Below are positions 17,412 through 26,304 of a DNA stretch of 64,000 nucleotides, piece after piece. The notes under the pieces were generated by a model. That model saw nothing but the letters and a program-made list of their open reading frames with translations. It was not told where the DNA came from and ran no database searches. Both the position numbers and the translations under genes were made by a program. This stretch comes from Actinomadura rudentiformis (GTDB taxonomy: Bacteria > Actinomycetota > Actinomycetes > Streptosporangiales > Streptosporangiaceae), in contig NZ_WBMT01000003.1 in the NCBI RefSeq assembly GCF_008923185.1, positions 248,001 through 312,000 on the forward strand, read 5' to 3'. Position 1 is the first letter of the stretch; each line of letters begins with the position of its first letter.

Positions 17412-19580
17412 TCAGCGGCGGCCGCCCAGGCGGGCGCGGCGGGTGAGCGCCACCGCGCCGGACATGGCCGTCAGCAACGCGGCGGTCGCCAGGACCCAGA
17501 TCGACGAGCCGGTGTCGGTCGTCATCGGCTCCGCGGCGGCCATCGGCTTGATCGCCCCGAGGTCGGTGAGGCCGACCTCGGGGGCCTTGACGTCACCGGT
17601 GATGGGCAGCTTGCCCAGGCCGGGCAGCTGCAGCTGGCCGGTGCTGGGCAGCTCCGTCTCGGGGACCGGCGTGGTGGTACGGGCGTTCGACGGGTTCACG
17701 GTCGTCGCCGGGACCTTCACGGGCACGGCCGGGACCTTGGTGAGCTGCTTGGCCGGAACGCCGGGCAGCATCTTGGTCACGTCGGTGGACAGCACGCCGG
17801 CCACCTGGTCGAGACCCGGGATGTCCGTGCTGGGCACCCGTGAGGTCTCCGTGCCGTAGGCGTTCACGTGAGGAAGCTTGGTGGCGTCCTTGGGAACGCC
17901 GGGCAGGGCCGGGGACGTGCCGGTGAGCTCGTGCCCAGCGACCGAACGGCCGGTCGGCAGCTGCCCGACCTTGCCGGGCAGCACCGGGGTCTTGCCCGGG
18001 AGCACCGGCTTGCCGGGCAGCACCGGGGTCTTGCCCGGAAGCACCGGCTTGCCGGTCAGCGCCGGGGTCTTGCCGGGCAGTTGCGGGAGCACCGGCAGCG
18101 CCGAGGTCAGCCCGGAGTGCAGACCCTTGGTCCCAGGCAGCGTGGGCAGGCCCAGGGACTTCCCGTTCACCGGGCCAGGGAGACGCGAGCTGGTGGTGCG
18201 CCAGTACGGCTCGTAACCGCCGTGGCTCGGGCCGTCGCCACACTGCGGCTCGGGGTGCCCGGCCACCGCGGCGGCGTTGCCGCACACGCTTGCCGGCGCG
18301 CTCACCGGGGCGTTGGTCTGGTTGCCGGATCCGATCCCGGAGTTCCCGGAAGTGGTGGCGCCCGACCCCTTGGAGCCCTTGACGACCGAGGAGCCGTCGC
18401 AGCCCGCGGCGGCGTCACCCAGAACCGCGACCGCGTTGCCGCAGACGTTGATCGGAATGGTCACCGGCACGTTGACCTGGTTGCCCCCGGCGACGCTGTC
18501 CTTGCCCGAGGTGGTCTGGCTGCCACCGGAGCTGCTGCGTACGTGCGCGCCACCCTCGCAGAAGGCGCCGGCCTCGCCCAGAACCGCGACCGCGTTGCCG
18601 CAGATGCTGACCGGAGCGCTCACTGGAGCGTTGGCCTGGTTGCCGCCGAGGATGCTGCCGTCACCGTTGGTGGTCTGCCCGCCGGAGCCGTGCCCGCCGT
18701 TACGGACCGAGGCGCCACCCTCACAGTCGGCCACCGCGTCGCCGCCGACGGCGTTGCCGCAGACGTCGACGGGCGCCGAGATCGGCGCGTTCGCCTGGTT
18801 GCCGCCGAGGATGCTGCCCTTGCCGGAGGTCTTCTGACCGGCGCCGGTGTGGCCACCGTTCTTGACCTTCGCGCCGCCCTCACAGCTGGCGACGGCCTCG
18901 CCGAGGACGGCTGCGGAGTTGCCGCAGATGTTGATCGGCGCCGAGATGGGCGCGTTCACCTGGTTGCCCGCGATGACGCCGCTGGCGCCGGTGGTCTGCT
19001 GGCCGCTGCCGCCGTTCAGGACCTTCGCGCCGCCTTCGCAGCCCGCCTCGGACGATCCGAAGACCGCGACCGCGTTGCCGCAGGCGTTGACGGGGGCGGA
19101 GATCGGGGCATTGACCTGGTTGCCCGAGCCGATCCCGCCCTTGCCCGAGGTCCGCTGGCCGGACTGGCCACCGCTGTTCTTGACCTTCGCGCCGCCCTTA
19201 CACCCGGCGTCCGCGGTGCCGAAGATGGCGACCGCGTTGCCGCAGGCGTTGATGGGAGCGGAGATGGGGGCGTTGACCTGGTTGCCCGAGCCGATCCCGT
19301 TGTCGCCGGAGGTCCGCTGGCCGGATCCGCCGCTGCCGCCGTCGACCTTCGCGCCGCCTCTGGAGGCGGCGTCCGCCGCGCCGAGGACGGCGACGGCGTT
19401 GCCGCTGGCGTCGATCGGCGCCGAGACCGGAGTGTTGACCTGGTTACCGCCGAGCACGCTGGAGTCGCCGCTGGTCGTGTCGGCGAGCGCACCGCTGGGG
19501 AAAGCGGTGCCCGCACCGAGAGCGACGAAGCTCGCAGTGAGCATGGCGGCACGAGCAGTGCCCTTGGCCCACGTTCGCAT
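17412..19580 (-). CDS. Large cell-surface protein with eight chaplin repeats
   Basis: The 722-residue protein begins at ATG 19580 (GGAG just upstream) with a signal peptide. From about residue 44 to 470 it has eight copies of the chaplin domain, each with GNQ(V/A/T)N, P(I/V)(S/T), CGN and a second Cys about 12 residues on; the first copy lacks both cysteines. Next come Pro-rich repeats (PVLPGKTPVLPGK) and a C-terminal membrane helix followed by TRRARLGGRR. Chaplins form hydrophobic amyloid-like layers on aerial hyphae and spores; Streptomyces long chaplins have two domains, so eight is unusual. LPSTG and LPITG motifs occur but lie about 74 and 60 residues from the end, so sortase anchoring is doubtful; a simple membrane anchor is possible. 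Confidence 0.9.
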   Translation of the reverse strand: MRTWAKGTARAAMLTASFVALGAGTAFPSGALADTTSGDSSVLGGNQVNTPVSAPIDASGNAVAVLGAADAASRGGAKVDGGSGGSGQRTSGDNGIGSGNQVNAPISAPINACGNAVAIFGTADAGCKGGAKVKNSGGQSGQRTSGKGGIGSGNQVNAPISAPVNACGNAVAVFGSSEAGCEGGAKVLNGGSGQQTTGASGVIAGNQVNAPISAPINICGNSAAVLGEAVASCEGGAKVKNGGHTGAGQKTSGKGSILGGNQANAPISAPVDVCGNAVGGDAVADCEGGASVRNGGHGSGGQTTNGDGSILGGNQANAPVSAPVSICGNAVAVLGEAGAFCEGGAHVRSSSGGSQTTSGKDSVAGGNQVNVPVTIPINVCGNAVAVLGDAAAGCDGSSVVKGSKGSGATTSGNSGIGSGNQTNAPVSAPASVCGNAAAVAGHPEPQCGDGPSHGGYEPYWRTTSSRLPGPVNGKSLGLPTLPGTKGLHSGLTSALPVLPQLPGKTPALTGKPVLPGKTPVLPGKPVLPGKTPVLPGKVGQLPTGRSVAGHELTGTSPALPGVPKDATKLPHVNAYGTETSRVPSTDIPGLDQVAGVLSTDVTKMLPGVPAKQLTKVPAVPVKVPATTVNPSNARTTTPVPETELPSTGQLQLPGLGKLPITGDVKAPEVGLTDLGAIKPMAAAEPMTTDTGSSIWVLATAALLTAMSGAVALTRRARLGGRR

Positions 19581-19787
19581 GATGCTCCGTTCGGGAGGAT
19601 GAAGTGATGCTGGATGAGATGGACAGATGAGACCGGTCGCTTGTCGCGCGCCATCGCGTGCTGTTGCTGTCCGCGCCGTGTGCGCGCCGGGTCGCGAGAT
19701 CTCGGGGACGACGTGCCGCCAGGGGACGGCACGTCCCGGCCCCGGTGGTCCGAACCGCACGGACCCAGAGCCGGAGTCTGTGGCGAT

Positions 19788-20594
19788 CTAGTCGGGTGAG
19801 AAGGTCGGCTCGTCCGCCGCCGTGCGGACAGCCGGGGGGACCGCCCCGAAGGCGGGCATGAGCACCGGCCGCGGCCGGGCGACGGTCCAGGACCAGCGGC
19901 CGAGGAGGCCGCCGAGTCCGGCTAGGAGGCCCACACCGCTTGCCGGACCGGCCGTTCCGGCCTTGGCGAGCGCGTTGAGCGGGGAGATCGGGGCCGGCGC
20001 GGGCTCCGGATGCGACACCTTCGCGTACGAGACGGCCGGGCTGGCCTTGGGGGCGTTCTTGGACGTCCCCGTTGCGTGCGGAGCCAGAGGGCCCTGCCGG
20101 TCGCTGTACATCGCGTCGGCGGCGTGCTCTGAAGCCCTGGACGAGTCGTGCGTCACCGACTGGGCCGTCGTTGCGGACCCCACGACGTCATTCCCTACGC
20201 CGCCCGCCAGGCCCGGGGAGGGCACAGGCAGGGGAAGGTCGGGGCGCGTCGCGTTCAGGTCCTTGGGGCGCAGCACAGTCTCGGCCGTGCCGCCGACATC
20301 CTTGGCGGGGACGGCCATGGCGCCCTTGGCGGCATCCCGGACGGCCGCATCGGCCGCAGTGGCTTCTCGAGGCGCAGCGGCTTCTTTAACCGGCGGGATT
20401 CCGCTCACCACGGGCGTCTGCGCCACGATCCGGGACGCGGGGTGATCCTCCGCGTGCGCCTCGGCGGCGGCGCCGGTCAGCCAGCAGGTGACCGCGATGC
20501 CCGCGAGCACCAGCAGCCGGTGAACCAGACGGCTACCGACGACACGGCGCAGCAGGACGGAGACCGTCCTGCTGCGTGCCGGGTCGTGAGCCAC
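19788..20594 (-). CDS. Secreted protein of unknown function beside the chaplin gene
   Basis: The 268-residue protein uses GTG 20594, supported by GAGGAGAA 5 bases upstream; a longer in-frame extension to 20633 lacks this. A basic start and hydrophobic segment (LLVLAGIAVTCWLTGAAAEAHA) form a signal peptide; the rest is low-complexity, rich in Ala, Pro and Thr, with no motif I recognise, and a Gly-rich hydrophobic stretch near the end (GVGLLAGLGGLLGRW). It lies 207 bp upstream of the chaplin gene on the same strand; a shared role in the cell envelope is a guess from position. Confidence 0.6.
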   Translation of the reverse strand: MAHDPARSRTVSVLLRRVVGSRLVHRLLVLAGIAVTCWLTGAAAEAHAEDHPASRIVAQTPVVSGIPPVKEAAAPREATAADAAVRDAAKGAMAVPAKDVGGTAETVLRPKDLNATRPDLPLPVPSPGLAGGVGNDVVGSATTAQSVTHDSSRASEHAADAMYSDRQGPLAPHATGTSKNAPKASPAVSYAKVSHPEPAPAPISPLNALAKAGTAGPASGVGLLAGLGGLLGRWSWTVARPRPVLMPAFGAVPPAVRTAADEPTFSPD

Positions 20595-20708
20595 GGGTTC
20601 TCCTCGGAAGTCGCCAAGAGTAAGTCGATCCACTCTCTACGGATGGTGACCGTAGCACCACGGTGAGCATGCGTGGCGGCAATTCCGGGAACCTTTTTCT
20701 GTCAGCCC

Positions 20709-22028
20709 TCAAGCACGATCAAGGAAATGGTCAAGAACGCGCGCCCCGAAGCGCAGCCCGTCAACGGGGACCCGCTCGTCGATTCCGTGGAACATTCCCG
20801 AAAAGTCCAATTCTGGCGGAAGCCTCAGCGGCGCGAAGCCGAAGCATCGCATGCCCAGGTGAGCGAAGGCCTTGGCGTCCGTTCCCCCGCTCAGGCAGTA
20901 CGGAACGGGCAGCGCGCCGGGATCCTCCGAGATCAGAGCCGCCTCCATGGCCGCGACGAGCGCACCCTCGTAGTCGGTCTCCACGGCCCAGTCGTAATGG
21001 ACGAAATCGCGCTTTACGTCCGGCCCAAGCAATTCATCCACCGTCGCGAAGAACTCTTCCTCATGTCCAGGAAGGAACCGTCCATCCACCTGCGCCGTCG
21101 CGCCCTGCGGTATGACATTCGTCTTATATCCGGCATCCAGCCGCGTCGGATTGAGCGTGTTCTTGAGCGTGGCGCCGATCATCCTCGCCAGCGGCCCGAT
21201 CTCCTCAAGCGCGCGTTCCGGCCGCTCCGGATCGAACTCCACCCCGTACGCCATGCAGGCCCGCTCCAGGAAGGCCCGCACGGTCTTGGTCAGCCGTACC
21301 GGGAACTCATGCGACCCCAGCCGCGCGACCGCCGCAGCCAGCGCCGTGACCGCGTTGTCCGGATGCACCATCGACCCGTGCCCCGCCGTCCCCTGCGCGG
21401 TCAGCTGCATCCACGCGATGCCCTTCTCGGCCGTCTCGATGAGATACATCCGCTTGTCGCCAGGCACGGTGAGGCTGAACCCGCCGACCTCCCCCACGGC
21501 CTCGGTGCACCCCTCGAACAGCTCCGGATGCTCCTTGACGAGCCACTGCGCGCCCCACTTGCCCCCAGCCTCCTCATCGGCCAAGAAAGCAAGAACGACA
21601 TCCCGCGGAGGCTTGCGCCCCTCCCTGAGCCGCTGCCTGACCACCGCCAGGATCATCGCGTCCATGTCCTTCATGTCCACGGCCCCGCGACCCCAGACGC
21701 ACCCGTCGGCGATCTCCCCGCCGAACGGATCCCGCGTCCAGTCCTCCTTACGCGCCGGCACCACGTCCAGGTGCCCGTGCAGGAGCAGCGCGTCCCTCCC
21801 GGGGTCCTCCCCCTCGATCCGCGCCACCAGGCTGGCCCGCCCCGGATGGGACTCGAAGATCTGTGACTCCAGCCCGACCTCCTCGAGCCTGGCCTTCACA
21901 TACTCCGCGGCCTCCCGTTCCCCCGGCCCCGAGTGATCCCCCGGGTTGCTGGTGTCGATCCTGATCAGCTCCTGGCAGAGCTGGACGACCTCGTCCTCGG
22001 CGGTGGGAACCTGAGCCACAGTGATCAC
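20709..22028 (-). CDS. M20-family zinc peptidase (dipeptidase/deacylase type)
   Basis: The 439-residue protein has the full M20 set: LLHGHLDVVPA (first metal His and general Asp), RGAVDMKD (bridging Asp), DEEAGG (catalytic and metal Glu), the dimerisation-lid insert, and SGGTDAKAF and FHGIDERVP (last metal His). Length and motifs fit the M20 dipeptidase/ArgE-CPG2 group that releases amino acids from peptides or N-acyl amino acids in the cytosol. The substrate is not deducible. Start GTG 22028; the tRNA gene lies upstream on the other strand. Confidence 0.93.
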   Translation of the reverse strand: MITVAQVPTAEDEVVQLCQELIRIDTSNPGDHSGPGEREAAEYVKARLEEVGLESQIFESHPGRASLVARIEGEDPGRDALLLHGHLDVVPARKEDWTRDPFGGEIADGCVWGRGAVDMKDMDAMILAVVRQRLREGRKPPRDVVLAFLADEEAGGKWGAQWLVKEHPELFEGCTEAVGEVGGFSLTVPGDKRMYLIETAEKGIAWMQLTAQGTAGHGSMVHPDNAVTALAAAVARLGSHEFPVRLTKTVRAFLERACMAYGVEFDPERPERALEEIGPLARMIGATLKNTLNPTRLDAGYKTNVIPQGATAQVDGRFLPGHEEEFFATVDELLGPDVKRDFVHYDWAVETDYEGALVAAMEAALISEDPGALPVPYCLSGGTDAKAFAHLGMRCFGFAPLRLPPELDFSGMFHGIDERVPVDGLRFGARVLDHFLDRA

Positions 22029-22139
22029 CTTTTCGTCCCGACTCCTATCCGACCATGGTGCCCCCTCGTTCGACTTCGCCGCGAGTCGGGACCTTTGGTA
22101 TGGTGAAGCCCGCCGCAGCGCACTGCGGCGTGCACACCT

Positions 22140-22225
22140 GTCCGGGTGGCGGAATAGGCAGACGCGCTAGCTTGAGGTGCTAGTGCCCTTTACGGGGCAT
22201 GGGGGTTCAAGTCCCCCCTCGGACA
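22140..22225 (+). tRNA. tRNA-Leu (anticodon GAG)
   Basis: An 86-base class II tRNA folds cleanly. The acceptor stem pairs 22140-22146 with 22218-22224 (one G-T), with A22225 as discriminator. The anticodon stem 22167-22171/22179-22183 encloses loop TTGAGGT with anticodon GAG (22174-22176). A long variable arm (TGCCC/GGGCA) and a T arm GGGGG-TTCAAGT-CCCCC follow. The 3' CCA is not encoded. Confidence 0.97.
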
Positions 22226-22235
22226 CTCTTGGGAT

Positions 22236-22277
22236 TGGGATAGATGTGGTCGCGGCGAGCCGCTTCCCTCTATCCCA
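22236..22277 (+). terminator. Hairpin after the tRNA gene
   Basis: Bases 22236-22243 pair exactly with 22270-22277, and an inner hairpin (22252-22256 with 22259-22263) sits within the loop. Its place 11 bases after the tRNA supports a terminator role. Confidence 0.55.
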
Positions 22278-22605
22278 TCGTCATTTCCACCCGGGGGGCG
22301 ACCCCCGGACCCCCGACGCAGGGAGCTCCGCCCCCCGCACCCCCCTTAGGGCTTCGCCCCTTTGCCCTTCGCTTCGCTTGGGCTAATCGCCCCTCGCTTC
22401 GCTCGGGACTGCCTTCCCGCGTTGCGCCGGGGGACCGTCGAGCCCATGCACCACGACCCGCCGTCACCGTCGCCAGCGGCCTCGTCGGTCACGGGTCGAC
22501 CATCACTGACGTCCTGAATGCGCCAAGGTGTCCAGCCCATTCCTACGGAGGAATACCGCAAAGTCGGGGCCTTGAGGTGCGGCTCGGGAAGGTCGTCATC
22601 ATGCT
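22278..22605. other. Gene-free GC-rich stretch with CTTCGCTTCGCT repeats
   Basis: No coding signal is supported. It contains C- and G-runs (22290-22350) and two copies of a CGCTTCGCT(T/C)GGG word around 22372 and 22397. Such sequence is common in gene gaps of high-GC actinomycetes. Confidence 0.5.
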
Positions 22606-23463
22606 CTATGTGGTCGTCTTGAGGATCTCGATCAGTGCGGTGGTCGCGGGCGGGTCCGGCGGCTCGCCGTAGGTGGCGGCGAAGATGTGCCGGGTGTTGC
22701 CTGCGATTTCGGTGGCGTGGACGCCCGGCGTGCGGTGCGCCTTGAGCGCGAGCCCGGGCAGGGTGGCGACCCCCATGCCGGCCGCCACGAGCGACTGGAC
22801 CACGACCATGTCGTCAGTGGAGTACGCGATCCGCGGGGTGAAGCCGGCTTGCCGGCAAGCGGTGACCATCGCCGCGCGGCAGCGCTCGCACCCGCCGACC
22901 CAGGCGGAGTCGCGGTGGTCCTGCAGGCGTTGGTCCGGCTCCTGGCTGATCAGGTAGAGCGGGTCGTCCAGCAGGTGGGTCAGCCGGAAGCCCTGCTCCT
23001 CGTCCGGGGTGTCGGCGTGCCGGAAGACCAGGGCGATGTCGACGTGCCCGGCGCGCAGCATCCGCAGTCCCTCGACCGGGTGCACGTCGACCAGGTTCAG
23101 CTCGATACCCGGGTACGACGCGGACAGCTGGGCCGCCGCCTTGGGGACGATCGTGCTGAGGACCGTCTGGAAACCGGCGACCCGGACCCGCCCGGCCCGG
23201 AGCCCGATCTGGGCGGCCATCTCGACGGAGGCCGCCTCCACCCGCCCGACGATCTCCCTGGCTCGCTGGGCCAGGAGCTCGCCCTCGGGGGTGAGCCGGA
23301 CGCCGCGGCCCGCACGCTGGATGAGCCGGGCCCCGATCGATGCCTCCAGCCGCCCGAGGTGGTGGCTGACCGAGGGCTGGGAGTAGTGCAGCTCCTTGGC
23401 CGCCTCGGTCACCGACCCGTGGCGGGCAACGGCCTCCAGCACCCGGAGATGCGTCAGGTTCAT
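22606..23463 (-). CDS. LysR-family transcriptional regulator
   Basis: The 285-residue protein has an N-terminal winged HTH (NLTHLRVLEAVARHGSVTEAA, YSQPSVSHHLGRLE) followed by a substrate-binding-like effector domain (for example VRVAGFQTVLSTIVPKAA). Start ATG 23463; a GTG lies one codon upstream. It is divergent from a cysteine-dioxygenase-like gene with 80 bp between them, the classical LysR arrangement in which the regulator controls the divergent gene in response to a small ligand. A dyad in the gap (23517-23537) is a candidate operator. Confidence 0.92.
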   Translation of the reverse strand: MNLTHLRVLEAVARHGSVTEAAKELHYSQPSVSHHLGRLEASIGARLIQRAGRGVRLTPEGELLAQRAREIVGRVEAASVEMAAQIGLRAGRVRVAGFQTVLSTIVPKAAAQLSASYPGIELNLVDVHPVEGLRMLRAGHVDIALVFRHADTPDEEQGFRLTHLLDDPLYLISQEPDQRLQDHRDSAWVGGCERCRAAMVTACRQAGFTPRIAYSTDDMVVVQSLVAAGMGVATLPGLALKAHRTPGVHATEIAGNTRHIFAATYGEPPDPPATTALIEILKTTT

Positions 23464-23516
23464 CACGTTATTAAGTTTATCAATGAGGGTCGCTGGATCT
23501 TGGCATTAGACGTCAT

Positions 23517-23537
23517 GATGCTTATTGGACGAGCATC
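23517..23537. promoter_or_regulatory. Candidate LysR operator dyad
   Basis: GATGCT (23517-23522) and its inverse AGCATC (23532-23537) are spaced by 9 bases, which embeds a T-N11-A pattern typical of LysR-type binding sites. It lies in the divergent gap, 7 bases before the start of the dioxygenase-like gene, so it may instead act in repression. Confidence 0.5.
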
Positions 23538-23543
23538 GTTCTC

Positions 23544-24086
23544 ATGGCCGATCAGATGACTACCTCTCTTGACGCGCGGCCCAGGCCCGGCCTGTCCGAG
23601 CTCGTCGCACGTATCCAGCCGTGCGCCCGGCGGCAGGCGGACCCGCGGACGATCGCGCAGCAGGTGGCCGACGTCCTGGTGGAGATGAAGCCGAGCGTGG
23701 ACCTGCTCACCACATCCGAGCGGGCCGGCTCGCCCGACGGCTACACCCGGCACACCCTGCACACCGAGGCGGCGTTCTCGGTGTCCGCGGTGGTGTGGCG
23801 GCCGGGCCAGGTGACGGAGATCCACGACCACCTGGTGTGGTGCTCGTTCATGGTGCTCCAGGGCGCCGAGACCGAGACCCTGTACGACATCGACGGCGAC
23901 CGCCTGGTCGAGATCGGCGAGCGACAGCGGCCCGCCGGCTCGGTCAGCGGCGTCGCCCCGCCCGACGACATCCACCGCGTCCGCAACACCGGTGACACGG
24001 TCGCGATCACGCTGCACGTGTACGGCGCGGACCTCAGCAAAGGCACCAGCGTGCGCCGCACCTATGAGCGGCGGCACGCTCGCTGA
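23544..24086 (+). CDS. Cysteine dioxygenase-like cupin protein
   Basis: The 180-residue cupin has EIHDHLVWCSFMVLQG (two His ligands, H-x-H), an ETLYDIDGD segment and DDIHRV (third His), in the order of the cysteine dioxygenase type I family; ITLHVYG follows near the end. Such enzymes use Fe(II) and O2 to oxidise cysteine or related thiols to sulfinates. The exact thiol is not deducible. The divergent LysR protein is the likely regulator. Start ATG 23544; no strong ribosome site was seen. Confidence 0.8.
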   Translation: MADQMTTSLDARPRPGLSELVARIQPCARRQADPRTIAQQVADVLVEMKPSVDLLTTSERAGSPDGYTRHTLHTEAAFSVSAVVWRPGQVTEIHDHLVWCSFMVLQGAETETLYDIDGDRLVEIGERQRPAGSVSGVAPPDDIHRVRNTGDTVAITLHVYGADLSKGTSVRRTYERRHAR

Positions 24087-24245
24087 CCCAGATCTGGGAA
24101 CGAGCCGTGGAGGATGTCGAGAACGCGGTGCCGGTTCCGTCCCAGGGACACCAGCGACCACGAACCGGCCGCGACGAAGGAGACCCGGCATGACGATCCA
24201 CCCCCACCGCGGTGCGCGGAAGGCCGGCTCCTGCCGGCGCGTGTG

Positions 24246-24330
24246 ACGCACGGTCTCGTCCAAAAAGAAGAACCGCTCCAGTTCCTCCGGCGTCGGATCC
24301 GTCACTAAGGCTCCGTACCGGCGGACATTG
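24246..24330 (-). pseudogene. Vestige of a Tn3-family transposase N-terminus (DUF4158-like)
   Basis: On the minus strand, one frame reads RYGALVTDPTPEELERFFFLDE, which resembles the N-terminus of Tn3-type transposases (a variable tail, then RYG...P...LERFFFLDD). The similarity ends after about 25 residues. No start, no further transposase domain and no inverted repeats are visible. It lies in the gap between the dioxygenase and reductase genes and may mark an old insertion. The identification rests on memory of the family motif. Confidence 0.45.
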
Positions 24331-24364
24331 CCAACCGACAGATACCCGAAAGGTACGGTCAGTA

Positions 24365-24928
24365 ATGCGAAAACTCATAGTCCAGCAGTGGGTCACCATC
24401 GACGGCATCGCCGCGGAGGAGGACGGCGGGCTCAGCTTCGTGTCAGTGGAGCCCTTTTCCGAAAAGACCGACCCTGCGTTCAAGGCAAGGGTGATGGGGC
24501 TTATCGACGCGGTCGACACGCTGATTCTCGGCGCGAACACCTACGCCCAGTCCACGGGCTGGGCGTACGCCGAGGAGCAGGGTGAGTACGGCGACAAGCT
24601 CAACAACCTCACCAAGTTCGTGGCCTCGTCGAAGCTGGAGAAGGCACCTTGGGGCGACTTCCCCGCCGCGACCGTGACGCGTGACCCGGCCGCCACCGTC
24701 CGGGAGCTCAAGGAGCAGAGCGGCAAGGACATCTGGCTGTGGGGGAGCTTGCAACTCATGCAGTCCCTGCTGGACGCCGGTGTCGTCGACGAGATCACCC
24801 TGCTCGTCTGCCCGGCGTCACGCGGCAAGGGAACGCGTATTTTCGAGGACCGGCGAGAACTGAAGCTGGTCGAGGCCGCCGGGTACGAAAACGGCGTGGT
24901 ACTTCTGCGCTACGAGATCAAGAAATAA
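24365..24928 (+). CDS. Dihydrofolate reductase-like/RibD C-terminal domain protein
   Basis: The 187-residue protein is a stand-alone RibD-C reductase domain: MRKLIVQQWVTIDGIAAEE, VDTLILGANTY, GKDIWLWGSLQLMQSLLDAGVVDEI and GTRIFED. These proteins are NADPH-binding and in actinobacteria are often annotated dihydrofolate reductase family; the real substrate is usually unknown. Start ATG 24365 is supported by AAAGG upstream. It is monocistronic and convergent with the permease gene at 25074. Confidence 0.88.
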   Translation: MRKLIVQQWVTIDGIAAEEDGGLSFVSVEPFSEKTDPAFKARVMGLIDAVDTLILGANTYAQSTGWAYAEEQGEYGDKLNNLTKFVASSKLEKAPWGDFPAATVTRDPAATVRELKEQSGKDIWLWGSLQLMQSLLDAGVVDEITLLVCPASRGKGTRIFEDRRELKLVEAAGYENGVVLLRYEIKK

Positions 24929-25073
24929 GGGAAGTCCGCTCTGTCGAAGAATCGGACGCCGGCGATGCTGCTCGTTATTGGGCATCAGCCGGCGTCAATT
25001 CTTCCGCTGTTTCGCAGGGGCGGGCAGGGGAACTCCAGGCGAATCCACGCCGAGGTTGGATTCGCCCGGCAGG

Positions 25074-26303
25074 TCAGGCTGTGCGCAGGGCCTCGGTCGG
25101 GGAGAGGCGGGCGGCGCGCAGCGCGGGCATCAAGCCGGCGATCGCGCCGATGAGGATGGCCGAGCCGATACCGCCCGCCCACGCCTCGGTGGGAATGACG
25201 ACCGTCCAGTCCTTGGCGCTGGCGTACACCGCGGTCGCCACGGCGCCGGCGGCCACGCCGACCACGCCACCGAGCACCGCCAGCATGATCGCCTCCGCGA
25301 GGAACTGTGTGCGGATCTGTCCCCGCGTCGCTCCGAGCGCACGGCGCAGGCCGATCTCCGAGCGGCGTTCCAGGACGGAGATGATCATGATGTTGGCCAC
25401 GCCGACCGCCCCTACGATCAGCGCCACCACGCCGAGTCCCAGGAAGAGGCTGTTGAACGCTCCCTTCGCTGCGGCGCGAGCGGTGAGCGCATCGGAGGGC
25501 TGGCTCACATTGACCTCGTTCGGCGCCTCGGGATTGGCGGTTTGCGCGAGCACCGACTGCACCTCTTCGACCGCGTCGGTCTTCGACCGGACGTAGAGCG
25601 TGCTCGGCGGGCCGTCCGCCGGCTTGCCGCGGGTCATGTGGCCGAGGTGGCGCCGCGCCGCCGGATATCCGACCAGCGCGCTCGTGTCGATGTCCGGCGC
25701 GAGCGTCGCAGGGGCGAGGATCCCGGCGACATAGAACCACTGCCCGCCCAGCCACACTCGCTGCCCGGGATGGACGCGGCTGAACCCCAGTCGTTCCGCC
25801 GCCGCCGCGCCGAGCACGACGGCGGGCTGCGTCGCTGTCGCCTCGTTGAGCCAGCGGCCATGGGCGAGGTCAGTGCCGGCCACCTGCGGCAGGTTCAGGC
25901 TCGCCGCCTGGAGCTTCAGCCCGTTGGTGCTGATCGGAGGTATCAACGGGCTCCGGTACACCTTCGCGTCGCTGACCGTGCCGGTATGCGCCACCTGCTC
26001 GACGGACCCGAGCCGCGACACCCGGGCGGGTGCGGCGACCGGCATGACCGCTGCCTCCTGGGTGAAACTCTGGCCGCTCTTCGCGGTCAGCAGGTTCGTG
26101 CCGAGCCGGTCGATCTCCGCCAGCAGTCCCGCCTGGGACGACGACGACAGCCCGAGGACCGCGACGATCGCCGTGGTGCCGATCGCGATCCCGAGCGCGG
26201 ACAGCCCCGCGCGCAGCGGCCGGGCACGCAGCCCGGTGCTCGCCACCCGGGCCTGGTCTCCGGCGCGCAGGCGTGCCGGCACGAGATGGGATGGGATCCG
26301 CAT
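25074..26303 (-). CDS. MacB-like ABC transporter permease
   Basis: The 409-residue protein starts at ATG 26303, one base after the ATPase stop. It has an N-terminal membrane helix (ALGIAIGTTAIVAVLGLSS), a large MacB-type periplasmic domain (about 60-290) and three C-terminal helices with the FtsX/MacB core (NIMIISVLERRSEIGLRRALGATRGQI). Together with the ATPase and adaptor upstream it forms a MacAB-type exporter, which moves peptides, lipids or antibiotics out of the cell. The substrate is not deducible. It is the last gene of a four-gene operon. Confidence 0.92.
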   Translation of the reverse strand: MRIPSHLVPARLRAGDQARVASTGLRARPLRAGLSALGIAIGTTAIVAVLGLSSSSQAGLLAEIDRLGTNLLTAKSGQSFTQEAAVMPVAAPARVSRLGSVEQVAHTGTVSDAKVYRSPLIPPISTNGLKLQAASLNLPQVAGTDLAHGRWLNEATATQPAVVLGAAAAERLGFSRVHPGQRVWLGGQWFYVAGILAPATLAPDIDTSALVGYPAARRHLGHMTRGKPADGPPSTLYVRSKTDAVEEVQSVLAQTANPEAPNEVNVSQPSDALTARAAAKGAFNSLFLGLGVVALIVGAVGVANIMIISVLERRSEIGLRRALGATRGQIRTQFLAEAIMLAVLGGVVGVAAGAVATAVYASAKDWTVVIPTEAWAGGIGSAILIGAIAGLMPALRAARLSPTEALRTA

Positions 26304-26304
26304 G

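Noticed and set aside
17412..17700. Sortase anchor in the chaplin protein
   Set aside because: LPSTG and LPITG are about 74 and 60 residues from the C-terminus and not next to the membrane helix, unlike true sorting signals.
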